A DNA stretch of 64,000 bases from Rhodospirillaceae bacterium bin65 (GCA_002238725.1 MPMX01000006.1:1-64000), one strand, 5' to 3'. Shown: positions 10,206 through 20,104, counted from the stretch's first letter. Notes: generated by a model from the letters alone, not told the origin. Program-made: numbers and translations.

Positions 10206-10315
10206 GTGCCGCCCCGGACGGAGCGCAGCGGAGAGCCGGGGACCAGGGCCGTGTGGCGCGGTCGTGCCGGGCGACTCTGGTCCCCGGCTCTCCCTCCGGT
10301 CGGCCGGGGCGGCAC
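10206..10315. repeat. 110-bp dispersed palindromic repeat, copy A
   Basis: This copy begins GTGCCGCCCCGG and ends CCGGGGCGGCAC, so its ends pair as a long hairpin. It matches 17446-17555 at nearly all positions and has the same length. The flanking segment TCTCCAAAtTCCAAC is also shared. It occupies the gap between the carnitine-type dehydrogenase and the BKACE gene; the rest of that 343-bp gap holds no gene. Confidence 0.85.
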
Positions 10316-10420
10316 GGAAGGTATTTGGAACAGGATAAAGCCAATCCTCCGGGCGTAGGGGACGCCTTGCCGCCACGTTTCCATCTGCGACCGGTATGCG
10401 CTGACCGAACGGCGCGCCGG

Positions 10421-11323
10421 TCAGCGCTTGCGCAGCGCGAGTTTCTCGCGCACCGCGTCGGGGCCGAGCACCCGCACGCCCATATTCTCGGCGACGCCAA
10501 CCGCCCGCTCCACCAGATCCGCATTGGTCGCGAGCACGCCCCGGTCGAGCCAGAGATTGTCCTCGAGCCCGACCCGGATGTTGCCGCCGGCGAGCAGCGT
10601 CAGCGCGACATAGGGCAACTGGTTGCGGCCGAGCGAGAAGGCCGAGAAGGTCCAGCCATCCGGCAGGTTGTTCACCATCGACATCAGCGTGCCGATATCG
10701 TCCGGCGCGCCCCACGGGATGCCCATGCAAAGCTGCACCATCACCGGATCGTCGATCAGGCCCTGTCCGGCCAGCCACTTGGCGAGCACGAGATGGCCGG
10801 TATCGAAAATCTCGATCTCGGGCCGGACGCCGAGCGCCTGCACGCGCTTCGCCAATTCCGCCAGCATGGCCGGCGTGTTGGTCATGATGTAGTCGCCCTC
10901 GCCGAAATTCATCGTGCCGCAGTCCAGGGTGCAGATCTCCGGCAGCAACTCGGCGACATGGGCCAGCCGTTCTTCGGCGCCCGCCATGTCGGTGCCGGCT
11001 TCGGAGGGCGGCAGCGGCCGATCGGCCGGGCCGAGGGTGAGGTCGCCGCCCATGCCGGCGGTGAGGTTGAGCACGACATCGACGCCGGACGCGCGGACCT
11101 GTTCGACGACCTCGCGATAGAGCGCCGGGTCGCGCGCCGGTGCGCCGGTCTCCGGATCGCGGACATGGACATGGAGGATCGCCGCGCCGGCCCGCGCCGC
11201 CTCGATTCCCGATTCGGCGATCTGCGCCGGCGTGACCGGCACCTTGTCCGACCGGCCGGTCGTATCGCCCGCGCCGGTCAGCGCGCAGGTGATAAAGGCT
11301 TCGCGGCTCGCGCTGAGCGCCAT
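10421..11323 (-). CDS. BKACE (DUF849) beta-keto acid cleavage enzyme, probably 3-dehydrocarnitine cleavage
   Basis: This 300-residue TIM-barrel enzyme belongs to the DUF849 family, which condenses a beta-keto acid with acetyl-CoA and splits it to a new acyl-CoA plus acetoacetate. The Zn-binding HVHVRDPETG motif is near residue 50, and the later ELSIFDTGH-type strand appears as EIEIFDTGHL; VGLEDNLWLDRG near the end is also characteristic. With the adjacent carnitine-type dehydrogenase the expected reaction is 3-dehydrocarnitine plus acetyl-CoA to betainyl-CoA plus acetoacetate. The start MALSAS (11323) was chosen because it matches the family N-terminus FITCALTGAG. No thioesterase or glycine-betaine gene is seen nearby. 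Confidence 0.88.
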   Translation of the reverse strand: MALSASREAFITCALTGAGDTTGRSDKVPVTPAQIAESGIEAARAGAAILHVHVRDPETGAPARDPALYREVVEQVRASGVDVVLNLTAGMGGDLTLGPADRPLPPSEAGTDMAGAEERLAHVAELLPEICTLDCGTMNFGEGDYIMTNTPAMLAELAKRVQALGVRPEIEIFDTGHLVLAKWLAGQGLIDDPVMVQLCMGIPWGAPDDIGTLMSMVNNLPDGWTFSAFSLGRNQLPYVALTLLAGGNIRVGLEDNLWLDRGVLATNADLVERAVGVAENMGVRVLGPDAVREKLALRKR

Positions 11324-11393
11324 GGTCGGGGTCTCCCTGCTGTGGCTGCGGAGCTGTTGGCGGTTTACGCCGCGCCGGTTAACGCCGTGGCGG

Positions 11394-11738
11394 TCATTCT
11401 CCGGTCTCTGGCGGGACCAGCCGTTCGAGGAGCGGAATGAGGCTGGGAACATCGCGCTCTGCCGTTTCCCATACTCGCGCCAAATTGACATTGAAGTATT
11501 CGTGCACGAGTCGATGTCGCATACCGACAATTTCGGCCCACGGAATTTCGGGATGTGCATTCCTGGTGTCCGTGCTGACGCGGGACGCCGCCTCTCCGAT
11601 GGTCTCCACCGCCTTCAGTATCGCCAGTTGCGACTTGCGGTCTCGCGAAAACGTCTCGAAGGTCAATCCATGCGCAAAATGCGCTGCCTCGCGGGAGGCC
11701 AGCAGCATGTCAAGCAGCAGAATATCGTCACGCCGCAT
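11394..11738 (-). CDS. hepT: HepT-like HEPN (DUF86) toxin
   Basis: This 114-residue HEPN-domain ribonuclease toxin has the RX4HXY motif, visible as Arg74-His75-Arg76-Leu77-Val78-His79-Glu80-Tyr81, which is the catalytic and AMPylation site in HepT. The protein is entirely helical in character. Its start MRRDD (11738) overlaps the upstream nucleotidyltransferase gene by 11 bases, the standard mntA-hepT order. The toxin cleaves RNA, in known cases tRNA, and is neutralised when its Tyr is AMPylated by MntA. Confidence 0.9.
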   Translation of the reverse strand: MRRDDILLLDMLLASREAAHFAHGLTFETFSRDRKSQLAILKAVETIGEAASRVSTDTRNAHPEIPWAEIVGMRHRLVHEYFNVNLARVWETAERDVPSLIPLLERLVPPETGE

Positions 11739-12090
11739 GGATCGTCTCGGCCGCCTCCAATATGGCCTTGCGGCGCAGATAATTGCCGCTCTGTTCGATA
11801 CCCGCGCGTTCGACCAGATCAACCTCGCGTCCGAAGATCGCTTCCAGTTCCTGTTCAATCCGAACCATGTCGAACAGGGAATGGCGCGCGCTATCCGCGA
11901 ATGCGATCAGTACGTCGATATCGCTATTAGGCCCGAAATCGTCCCGCAGGACTGAGCCGAACAAAGCCAGCTTCGTCACCTGCCAGCGTTCGCAGAAAGC
12001 CGCAAGCGTTTCCGGCGGCACGCCGATCCGGGCCTGCAACCGCTCCCCGTTCCCGGTCTTCGCAGTTTCCGTTCCGGATAGCTCAGTCAT
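11728..12090 (-). CDS. mntA: MntA-type nucleotidyltransferase antitoxin
   Basis: This 120-residue minimal nucleotidyltransferase carries the exact GSX10DXD motif, Gly45-Ser46 then Asp57-Ile58-Asp59 in GSVLRDDFGPNSDIDV, and a downstream acidic residue in REVDLVERA for metal binding. In MntA-HepT systems this enzyme AMPylates the toxin Tyr. It is the first gene of the two-gene operon. The 87 bp upstream to the next gene show no clear operator. Confidence 0.9.
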   Translation of the reverse strand: MTELSGTETAKTGNGERLQARIGVPPETLAAFCERWQVTKLALFGSVLRDDFGPNSDIDVLIAFADSARHSLFDMVRIEQELEAIFGREVDLVERAGIEQSGNYLRRKAILEAAETIHAA

Positions 12091-12177
12091 CGTCCCGGCC
12101 CCCCGATCCTGCCTCTCTCGCCGCCTAAACGCCCGCTATTCGAACGGTAGCGCGGCGCTCCCGCACGAAGTGGCCCC

Positions 12178-13293
12178 TCACACCACCCAGGTAAAGGGCT
12201 TGCTCAGCATTATCCGGCGTTCCCTGGCGCCGTACCAGCCGGCCGGGCGGTGTTCATCGGTGTGCATGTAGCAGCGGATGCGGACCTCGCGGCTGCCCGG
12301 CGCGAAGGTCAGGACGCGGCTGTGCGGCATGGCGTGGTCCGCTACGAAATGGCGGGTCAGCGCCGCGGCGTTGACGAAGGTCGTGCCGCCGTAGCGGGTC
12401 TCGACATGGGATTTGCCGCCGCGCTCGTCGTCCGGATTGGTATGGGTATGGCCGCCGAACCACAGGTCGACCGCGCCGGGATTGTCTTTCAGGTAGCGCT
12501 CGAACCGTCCCGAATCCGCCGCGCCGCCGACCCAGTAGAGATAGGAGGCGCCGTTCGGCGTGCCCTCGGCGTAATAGCCGTGATAGTCCATCTGCCAGGC
12601 GCCGTCCGGTCCCTTCTTCATGCCCTCCCATTCGCCGCTCGCGACGGTGGTCTCCTTGAGGACGTAGTGGTGGACGGTCACGACGATCCGGTCGCCGCGG
12701 CTGCGCTCGACCATGTCGGCCCACCAGTCAAAAGTCTCCGCCGTCACCACGCCGCCGGGATTGCCGCCGAGCGGCCCCCGGCCGAGCGCCTGCGAGCGCT
12801 CGTTGACATCGCTCATCATCAGGAAACGGATGTTGCCGACGTCGAACCAATAGCGGTCCCAGCGGCCGTGGACCGGGTAGGGATAGCGGCTGCGGTCGAC
12901 GCCCGAGGTCGCCGTATTCTCGCCCATCGGGTCGATCCATGTGCGGAACCAGCTTCCCTCCGGCTCGCTGAAGGGATCGCGGTCGTGGTTGCCGCACACG
13001 CTGTAGATCTGCTCGCGCCGGTGATCGCGCAGCGCGCCGAACTGGCGAACGATCTCGGCGCCCTCCTCGTCGTTCGGCGGGCCGAAGGCGGAGCTGTAGT
13101 CGCCCACGTTGATGCAGAGGTCCCAGTCGAACGGCGGCGCGCGTCCGTCTTCGGCCCTGTCTCCCGCCGCATCGCCGCCGCGTTCCGACTGGCGCAGGGC
13201 GTCGGCGAGGCTCTCCCGCCCGCACGTTTTGTCATGGAAGACATGGGCGCATCCCTGAGCCCACAGATGGAAGGACCGATCCCTTGCGCTCAT
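12178..13293 (-). CDS. Calcineurin-like metallophosphoesterase
   Basis: This 371-residue protein has the metallophosphoesterase motif series: the metal-binding NVGDYSS Asp, CGNHDRD (GNHD), VTVHHY and FGGHTHTN (GHxH). No signal peptide is seen, so it is probably cytoplasmic. Its ATG overlaps the tctA stop by four bases (13290-13293), so it is translationally coupled to a tripartite carboxylate transporter. That suggests it works on the imported compound or a derived phosphate ester; the substrate is unknown. The long opposite-strand reading frame over it is a composition artefact. Confidence 0.88.
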   Translation of the reverse strand: MSARDRSFHLWAQGCAHVFHDKTCGRESLADALRQSERGGDAAGDRAEDGRAPPFDWDLCINVGDYSSAFGPPNDEEGAEIVRQFGALRDHRREQIYSVCGNHDRDPFSEPEGSWFRTWIDPMGENTATSGVDRSRYPYPVHGRWDRYWFDVGNIRFLMMSDVNERSQALGRGPLGGNPGGVVTAETFDWWADMVERSRGDRIVVTVHHYVLKETTVASGEWEGMKKGPDGAWQMDYHGYYAEGTPNGASYLYWVGGAADSGRFERYLKDNPGAVDLWFGGHTHTNPDDERGGKSHVETRYGGTTFVNAAALTRHFVADHAMPHSRVLTFAPGSREVRIRCYMHTDEHRPAGWYGARERRIMLSKPFTWVV

Positions 13294-14786
13294 TCGACAG
13301 GTCTCCTGCGCGGCCGGCGGCCGAACCAGAACGCCGCGCCGGCGCTGACGACCAGCATGGCGATCAGGAAGGGGTGGCCGAGAATGTCCGAGGCGTCCTC
13401 GAACAGGATTACGGTGTGGCGCAGCGAACGCTCCACCATCGGGCCGAGGATGAAGCCCAGGATGAAGGCGATAATCGAGAAATCCAGCTTGCGCATTAGG
13501 TAGCCCAGAACCCCGAACACCATCATCGTCGCCACGGCGAACAGTCCGCCGCCGGCGATGAACGATCCCGTAATGCATAACAATGCCACGGACGGCATGA
13601 CAACGGTGCGCGGCGTGCGCACGGCAAGCGAGAACAGCCGCAGGCCGACGCTGCCGACCAGCAGGTTCATCAGGTTGGCGACGATCAGGCAGCCGAACAT
13701 GCCGTAGACCAGCGCGGCATGGTCCTGGAAGATCAGCGGGCCGGGCGTGATCCCGTGGATCAGGAACGCGCCGGCGAGCAGGGCGGCGGCCACGTTGCCG
13801 GGAATTCCGAGGGTCAGCAGCGGGATCAGGTTGGAGCCGACGACGGCGCTGTTGGCGGCCTCGGTCGCGGCGACGCCTTCCAGCCGGCCCTTGCCGAATT
13901 CCTCCGGGTGCTTCGACGCCTTCATGGCGGCGCCGTAGCCGAGAAAGCCGGCCAGACTGGTGCCCAGGCCGGGAATCGCGCCGATCACGGTGCCGATGAC
14001 GGCGGAGCGGGCGACCGTGCCGCGCACCTGCCGGAAATCGGCGCGGGTGAAGGCGTTGTCCTCCCGCACTTTCGAGAATTCGACCGAAGCTTCGCCGGCG
14101 CCATCTTCCGCCATGAAGGACCGTTCGATCTGCATGATCACCTCGGAGAAGGCAAGCAGGCCGATGGCGACGCCGGCGAAGGACAGCCCGTCCTCCAGTT
14201 CGAGCACGTCGAAGGTGAGCCGCGGGATGGCGGCCTCGGGATCGATGCCGATCAGGCTGAGCAGGACGCCCAGCGCCGCCGCAATCAGCCCCTTGATCAT
14301 CGAGTTGCCGAGCAATGCCGTTACGAAGGTGAAGGCGAAGATCAGCACGCCGAGCAGTTCCGGCGGCCCCATCTTCAGGGCGATGACCGCCAGCGGCGCG
14401 GCGACCAGGATCAGCACGATGTCGCTGAACGTATCGCCGGCGACCGAGGAATAGAGCGCGGTCTTGAGCGCCTTGCCGGCCTTGCCCTGCTGCGCCAACG
14501 GATGGCCGTCGAGCGCCGTCGCCGCCGCTTCGGGCGTGCCCGGCGTGTTGAGCAGGATGGCGGAAATCGAGCCGCCGAACTCGCCGCCCTTGTTGACGCC
14601 GAGCAGGAAGGCGATCGCCGCCAGCGGCGTCATGTAGAAGGTGAGCGGCACCGCGATGGCGATCGCCATCGGGCTGCTCAGCCCCGGAATCGCGCCGACG
14701 GCGATGCCGAGCACGACGCCGAACAGCACGAAACCGAGGGTCAGCGGCGTAAAGGCCTGGGCCAGGCCGGCGAGGACGGCGTCCAT
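13290..14786 (-). CDS. tctA: Tripartite tricarboxylate transporter large permease, TctA family
   Basis: This 498-residue membrane protein of about twelve segments carries the TctA signature GVVLGIAVGAIPGLSSPMA near the N-terminus and its internal repeat GTVIGAIPGLGTSLAGFLGY. It is the main translocation subunit of a secondary, ion-driven solute uptake system fed by a periplasmic TctC protein. The gene lies 4 bases after tctB and overlaps the following metallophosphoesterase gene. The substrate is probably a carboxylate but cannot be specified. Confidence 0.94.
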   Translation of the reverse strand: MDAVLAGLAQAFTPLTLGFVLFGVVLGIAVGAIPGLSSPMAIAIAVPLTFYMTPLAAIAFLLGVNKGGEFGGSISAILLNTPGTPEAAATALDGHPLAQQGKAGKALKTALYSSVAGDTFSDIVLILVAAPLAVIALKMGPPELLGVLIFAFTFVTALLGNSMIKGLIAAALGVLLSLIGIDPEAAIPRLTFDVLELEDGLSFAGVAIGLLAFSEVIMQIERSFMAEDGAGEASVEFSKVREDNAFTRADFRQVRGTVARSAVIGTVIGAIPGLGTSLAGFLGYGAAMKASKHPEEFGKGRLEGVAATEAANSAVVGSNLIPLLTLGIPGNVAAALLAGAFLIHGITPGPLIFQDHAALVYGMFGCLIVANLMNLLVGSVGLRLFSLAVRTPRTVVMPSVALLCITGSFIAGGGLFAVATMMVFGVLGYLMRKLDFSIIAFILGFILGPMVERSLRHTVILFEDASDILGHPFLIAMLVVSAGAAFWFGRRPRRRPVE

Positions 14787-14790
14787 CGCG

Positions 14791-15243
14791 CTACGGCAGC
14801 GGGATGGTGAGGAGTTGCCAGAACACCGCCCACAGGACGAGCGGGGCGGCGCAGGCGACGGCGGCGACGGTCAGGGGCCGGCGAATGCGCATCAGCAGCA
14901 TCGCGCCGACAACTGCGGCGGCCCCGCCGACCAGGTAGCCGGCCCATGCGACGATGGCGATTACTGCCGCAAGCCACGCGGCGACCAGAAAAACGAACCC
15001 GGCATGCCGCCGGGTGAGCGCCGGTTCCCCTTCCGTCGGGTCCCCCGCTGGCCGGCGCAGGAGGCTGCGCACCGCCAGCAGGGCGGCGAGGCCGGTTAGC
15101 AGAATGGCGATAACCTGCGGCATGAAGGCCGGCGCGAGATCGTCCATGCCGGGATCCTCGACCGTCGCCGGAATGAACAGGAACAGCGTCGCCAGCCCGA
15201 AAGCCGCCAGCAGTGCGCCGGCCGCGCCGTCGAGGGCGCGCAC
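14791..15243 (-). CDS. tctB: Tripartite tricarboxylate transporter small permease, TctB family
   Basis: This 150-residue protein has four hydrophobic segments (around residues 5-25, 40-60, 85-110 and 115-145), the usual TctB/DUF1468 arrangement. TctB is the poorly conserved small membrane partner of TctA. The gene sits between tctC (46 bp gap) and tctA (4 bp gap) in the order tctC-tctB-tctA. Confidence 0.9.
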   Translation of the reverse strand: MRALDGAAGALLAAFGLATLFLFIPATVEDPGMDDLAPAFMPQVIAILLTGLAALLAVRSLLRRPAGDPTEGEPALTRRHAGFVFLVAAWLAAVIAIVAWAGYLVGGAAAVVGAMLLMRIRRPLTVAAVACAAPLVLWAVFWQLLTIPLP

Positions 15244-15289
15244 GGGCGCTATCTCCGCAAGGCGGCCGGAACCGCCCGCGCCGCGCCCG

Positions 15290-16264
15290 CTACTTCTTCT
15301 TGAGGCCGGCCTTGACCTTGGCCCAGGCGGCGGCTTCGGCCTGGACTTCCTTCGTCAGGCCTTCTGTGCCCTGGTAGTTCGCCGCCAGCTTGCGGCGGGC
15401 GATGAAGGTCTGGACCGACTCGGAATTGATAGCCGCCTTGAGCGCGCCGTCGAGCTTCGCCTTGACGTCCGCCGGCAGGCCCTTGGGCGCCGCCATGATG
15501 TAGGCGCCGCAGAAGGAGATGTCGTAGCCCATATCCTTGAGCGTCGGCACCTTGTCGGACGGCGCGTTGAGCCTGCGGTCGTCGGTCGCCGCGATCACCC
15601 GCACGTCGCCCTTGCGCAGATAGGGAATGTGGTGGCCGCCGCTCCAGCCGAGGTCGACATGGCCGCCCAGGACCTGCTGGATCACGACCGGCGTGCCCTT
15701 GACGTTGATGACGCGCAGCTTGACGCCGTTCTTCCCGGCCAGATGGCGCAGCAGGAAGGTCGCCGGCGGGGCCGGCGAGGAGGCCGAGAGCGCCTTGCCG
15801 CCCTTGGCCGCGGCGAAGGCGTCCTTCAGCGATGTGTAGGGCGATTTCGCCCCGACGAAGATCACGCACTGGGCCCGGGCGATCGAGGCCAGCAGGGTCG
15901 CGTCGTTCACGCCGTAGCGCTTCTTGCGCGCGAACACGGGGTTGAACGACCAGGTGCTGGTGACGGCGATGCCGATGGTGTAGCCGTCGGGCTTCGCCTT
16001 GGCGAGCGCCGCGGCCAGAACACCGCCGCCGGCGCCGGCCTTGGCGGTCGGCACCACGGGCTGGCCGAGCGTGCCTTCCATATGCTTGGCGATCAGCCGC
16101 CCGACCGTATCGACCCCGCCACCGGCCCGGAAGCCGACGAGCATGGTGATCGGCTTGTCCGGATAGCCGGCCGCCAGGGCCGGCCCGGCGGCCAAGGTTG
16201 CGCCGGTCAGCGCGGCCAGTCCTGCCGCCAGAACCGCCGTCGCGCTTCGATTATTCCGTGTCAT
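15290..16264 (-). CDS. tctC: Tripartite tricarboxylate transporter substrate-binding protein, TctC/BugT family
   Basis: This 324-residue periplasmic solute-binding protein has an N-terminal signal peptide (MTRNNRS, hydrophobic core, cleavage near ALA-AGYPDK). The mature start YPDKPITMLVGFRAGGGVDTVGR is the typical Bug-family beta-strand and phosphate-loop-like turn. The ATG at 16264 is preceded by GGGAGGA at good spacing, supporting this start. It is the first gene of the tctCBA-phosphoesterase operon. The 277 bp upstream to the next gene contain no recognisable regulator. Confidence 0.93.
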   Translation of the reverse strand: MTRNNRSATAVLAAGLAALTGATLAAGPALAAGYPDKPITMLVGFRAGGGVDTVGRLIAKHMEGTLGQPVVPTAKAGAGGGVLAAALAKAKPDGYTIGIAVTSTWSFNPVFARKKRYGVNDATLLASIARAQCVIFVGAKSPYTSLKDAFAAAKGGKALSASSPAPPATFLLRHLAGKNGVKLRVINVKGTPVVIQQVLGGHVDLGWSGGHHIPYLRKGDVRVIAATDDRRLNAPSDKVPTLKDMGYDISFCGAYIMAAPKGLPADVKAKLDGALKAAINSESVQTFIARRKLAANYQGTEGLTKEVQAEAAAWAKVKAGLKKK

Positions 16265-16541
16265 CGTGAAATTTCCTCCCAAAGCGCCGGAGACCGATGC
16301 GGCGCGTCGACCCTTCGTGGCTCCCGGCGCACCGCGACGCCGACGCGTCGTTGCCCCGCGTCGCAATTGCGGACAGTCAAAATTGTGTTCCGACCCGCTC
16401 GCCCTTTCAAGTGGCGAACGGGCCATGGCGCGCGCCCGCGCATCCGCCGATGTCAAGCCGCGCTGCCGGTCGGAGGCCGTTGTCCCGAAGGCCGCCCCGG
16501 TGGCAATCGGGCCACCTGGGCGACGGCGCGCCACCGCCGCC

Positions 16542-17375
16542 CTACCGCCGCGCCTCGGCGACGTCCGTGCCGGAATAGACCGCGCCGATCATCCGTTCCA
16601 TCGCCGCCGCATGGGCGGCCAGGCCGCCTTCATCGAGGTCGGCGCAGGGCCGGGGTTCGAGTTCGAAATTGCCGTGGCGGTCCTCGCCGCGCACCAGCAT
16701 GGCGGAATCGTCGATTTTCACCTGGCGGACGTAGGTCGGGATATAGCGCACCGCGAGGCCGATGCGCCGGTCGGGCGTCGTGTTGGGCTTCGAGCCGTGG
16801 ACCAGCCGGATATGGTGCAACGAGAATTCGCCGGCCTTCAGCGGCACGTCCACGGCCTCGGCCTCGTCGACCGCCATCTCGATCTCCTGGCCGCGGGTCA
16901 GCAGGTTGTCGGCGGCATAGGTGTCGCGGTGGGCGATCTGCTCCAGCTTGTGCGATCCGGGCAGGAACTTCATCGCGCCGCTCTCGACCGGGGCGTCGGT
17001 GAACGCCACCCAGGCGGTAACGACATCGGCCGGGTCGAGGCCCCAGTAGGTCGAATCCTGGTGCCAGGAGACGAAGGCCGGATCGCGGGCCTCCTTGATG
17101 AAGAAATTGGTCGTCCAGCACAGCAGGTCCGGCCCGAGGATATCCTCGACGGCATCGAGGATGCGCGGATGGTGCACGATCTCGTCGGCCCAGCGGAACA
17201 GCAGATGCACCTTGTGGCGCATGTTCGAATGGATCGCGTCGCCGGTCCCCGCCTCGTAGGCTTCCAGCGCGTCGCGGTAGCCGCGCGCCTCTGCGGCGGA
17301 AAAGGCGCGCAACGGAAACAGATAACCGTCGCGCTCGAAGGTAGCGCACTGGGCTTCGGTCAGCATCTTGCCCAT
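16542..17375 (-). CDS. Phytanoyl-CoA dioxygenase (PhyH) family protein
   Basis: This is a 277-residue Fe(II)/2-oxoglutarate-dependent oxygenase. The metal triad is visible as His105-x-Asp107 in SWHQDSTYW and His193 in RLVHGSKPN, followed by Arg203/Arg204 in DRRIGLAVRY for 2-oxoglutarate. The family hydroxylates diverse small substrates, so phytanoyl-CoA should not be assumed. The start MGKML was chosen because upstream codons fall in a dispersed repeat (a truncated copy touches 17391-17415). It lies between the tct operon and mmsA on the same strand, without clear operon linkage to either. Confidence 0.88.
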   Translation of the reverse strand: MGKMLTEAQCATFERDGYLFPLRAFSAAEARGYRDALEAYEAGTGDAIHSNMRHKVHLLFRWADEIVHHPRILDAVEDILGPDLLCWTTNFFIKEARDPAFVSWHQDSTYWGLDPADVVTAWVAFTDAPVESGAMKFLPGSHKLEQIAHRDTYAADNLLTRGQEIEMAVDEAEAVDVPLKAGEFSLHHIRLVHGSKPNTTPDRRIGLAVRYIPTYVRQVKIDDSAMLVRGEDRHGNFELEPRPCADLDEGGLAAHAAAMERMIGAVYSGTDVAEARR

Positions 17376-17445
17376 CGGGGTCTCACCTTCCTGAAATTCC
17401 AAAGAATGTACCGCCCACTTAACTCTCTCCAAACTCCAACAAACT

Positions 17446-17555
17446 GTGCCGCCCCGGACGGAGCGAAGCGGAGATCCGGGGCCCAGTGCCACGAGCATAG
17501 GCCGTGCCAGGCGACTCTGGTCCCCGGCTCTCCCTCCGGTCGGCCGGGGCGGCAC
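17446..17555. repeat. 110-bp dispersed palindromic repeat, copy B
   Basis: This is the second full copy of the element at 10206-10315, with the same terminal hairpin arms and a few internal substitutions. A truncated third copy of its left part (AATTCCAAAGAATGTACCGC) lies at 17393-17415, directly upstream of the PhyH-like gene. Confidence 0.85.
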
Positions 17556-17636
17556 ATTTTGTATTTTGGGGCGATAGGCCATTTGACCCGGGTGGCAATT
17601 CGGCATTTCGGCGAGGAATGCGCGTCCGGCCGGTTT

Positions 17637-17665
17637 GTAGGGGCGGGTTTGAAACCCGCCCCTAC
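17637..17665. repeat. 29-bp perfect palindrome (GTAGGGGCGGG family)
   Basis: GTAGGGGCGGGTTT and its exact complement flank a single central base. Relatives of this element occur inside rpsF at 30804-30836 and 30926-30958. It sits in the repeat mosaic between the PhyH-like gene and mmsA; 17556-17772 otherwise hold no gene. Confidence 0.8.
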
Positions 17666-17734
17666 GGTCCCGACGACCTCGCGGCGTTTGTGCAGCCGGC
17701 TCCGCCCCGAAGTTCCGACAATCGCGCCGGCGCC

Positions 17735-17768
17735 GTATCGAGAGCCTGCCCTGAGCTTGTCGAAGGGG
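17735..17768. repeat. Short dispersed repeat (GTATCGAGAGCCTGCCCTGA type)
   Basis: This segment reappears in inverted orientation at 45228-45259 and as a fragment near 10157 (GACGAGCTCAAGGCAGG). Similar sequence is a common intergenic repeat in alphaproteobacteria. It ends just before the mmsA stop codon. Confidence 0.65.
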
Positions 17769-17772
17769 CCGC

Positions 17773-19281
<1,509 letters not shown>

Positions 19282-19441
19282 CGCGCGATTCTCCCAGTAG
19301 GCCTATGGCGGCAGTCATTGACCGCCAGACAGCACCCCTGTTGCTTAAGTCCGGTTCTATCTCACAGCGCTATGTTTCGGTGCAATGCTCTCTCGAACGC
19401 TTGCGGCACCGCCTTGTCGGCGACGCGACGCATTTCCTTCA

Positions 19442-19470
19442 TTGAAAGCCAAATTTCAAAGATATACAAT
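19442..19470 (+). promoter_or_regulatory. Putative sigma70 promoter of mazEF
   Basis: TTGAAA (19442-19447) and TACAAT (19465-19470) are separated by 17 bp, 28 bp before the mazE start. The AT-rich sequence between -10 and the GGAGG site could hold the MazE operator. Confidence 0.6.
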
Positions 19471-19497
19471 ATAGATACAAGAATCGGAGGTATTTCC

Positions 19498-19737
19498 ATG
19501 GGCGCAAATCTGCATATCCGAAAGTGGGGCAGCAGTCTGGCGGTGCGCATCCCCAAGGCTATCGCCGAACAATGTGAGGTTTCGGAAGGTTCCGCCGTGG
19601 AGATGGATGCCCAGGACGGGCGGATCGTGCTGCGAAAAAAGTCGCACGACCTCGCCGACATGCTGAGCCGGATCACGGCGGACAATCTGCATGCCGAGCA
19701 GGACTTCGGCGAACCCGAGGGTAACGAGCAATGGTAG
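19498..19737 (+). CDS. mazE: MazE-type AbrB-fold antitoxin
   Basis: This 79-residue protein has an N-terminal swapped-hairpin DNA-binding domain: MGANLHIRKWGSSLAVRIPK is the classic SpoVT/AbrB signature, followed by an acidic tail that would wrap the toxin. The ATG at 19498 follows GGAGG at 19486-19490. It overlaps the toxin start by seven bases, which couples translation. MazE normally represses its own promoter together with MazF. Confidence 0.93.
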   Translation: MGANLHIRKWGSSLAVRIPKAIAEQCEVSEGSAVEMDAQDGRIVLRKKSHDLADMLSRITADNLHAEQDFGEPEGNEQW

Positions 19738-20072
19738 CCACGGGATATGTCCCGGATACAGGACATATCGTGTGGCTCCGGTTTTCGCCCCAGGCCGGAC
19801 GCGCGCAGGCGGGACACCGGCCGGCCCTGGTCCTGAGCCCGCAGGGCTACAACGAAAAGACGAACCTGGCGCTGTTCTGCCCGATAACGTCCCGGGTCAA
19901 GGGCTATCCGTTCGAGGTCCGGCTACCCGATTCCGGCGCCGTCAGTGGCGTCATTCTCGCCGATCAGGTCCGGAGCCTGGACTGGCGGGTGCGCGGTGCG
20001 CGCTTCGAAGCCGAGGCGCCGACGCACCTGGTCGCGGAAGTCCGGGATAAGTTGGCTGTCCTGCTCGGATAG
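19731..20072 (+). CDS. mazF: MazF-type endoribonuclease toxin
   Basis: This 113-residue toxin belongs to the MazF/PemK family of sequence-specific mRNA interferases. Family signatures are HIVWLRFSPQAGRAQAGHRPALVLSP near the start (the GHRPALV loop) and NLALFCPITSRVKGYPFEV, then GVILADQVRSLDWR in the core. The length is typical and the frame intact. It is the second gene of the mazEF operon. Confidence 0.93.
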   Translation: MVATGYVPDTGHIVWLRFSPQAGRAQAGHRPALVLSPQGYNEKTNLALFCPITSRVKGYPFEVRLPDSGAVSGVILADQVRSLDWRVRGARFEAEAPTHLVAEVRDKLAVLLG

Positions 20073-20104
20073 GGTCTTACCGGCCGCCGGATCTCACCCG
20101 GCCG

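Noticed and set aside
12250-13503. Long plus-strand frame over the metallophosphoesterase gene
   Set aside because: The composition is Ala/Val/Arg-rich without motifs, while the minus strand encodes a full set of metallophosphoesterase motifs.
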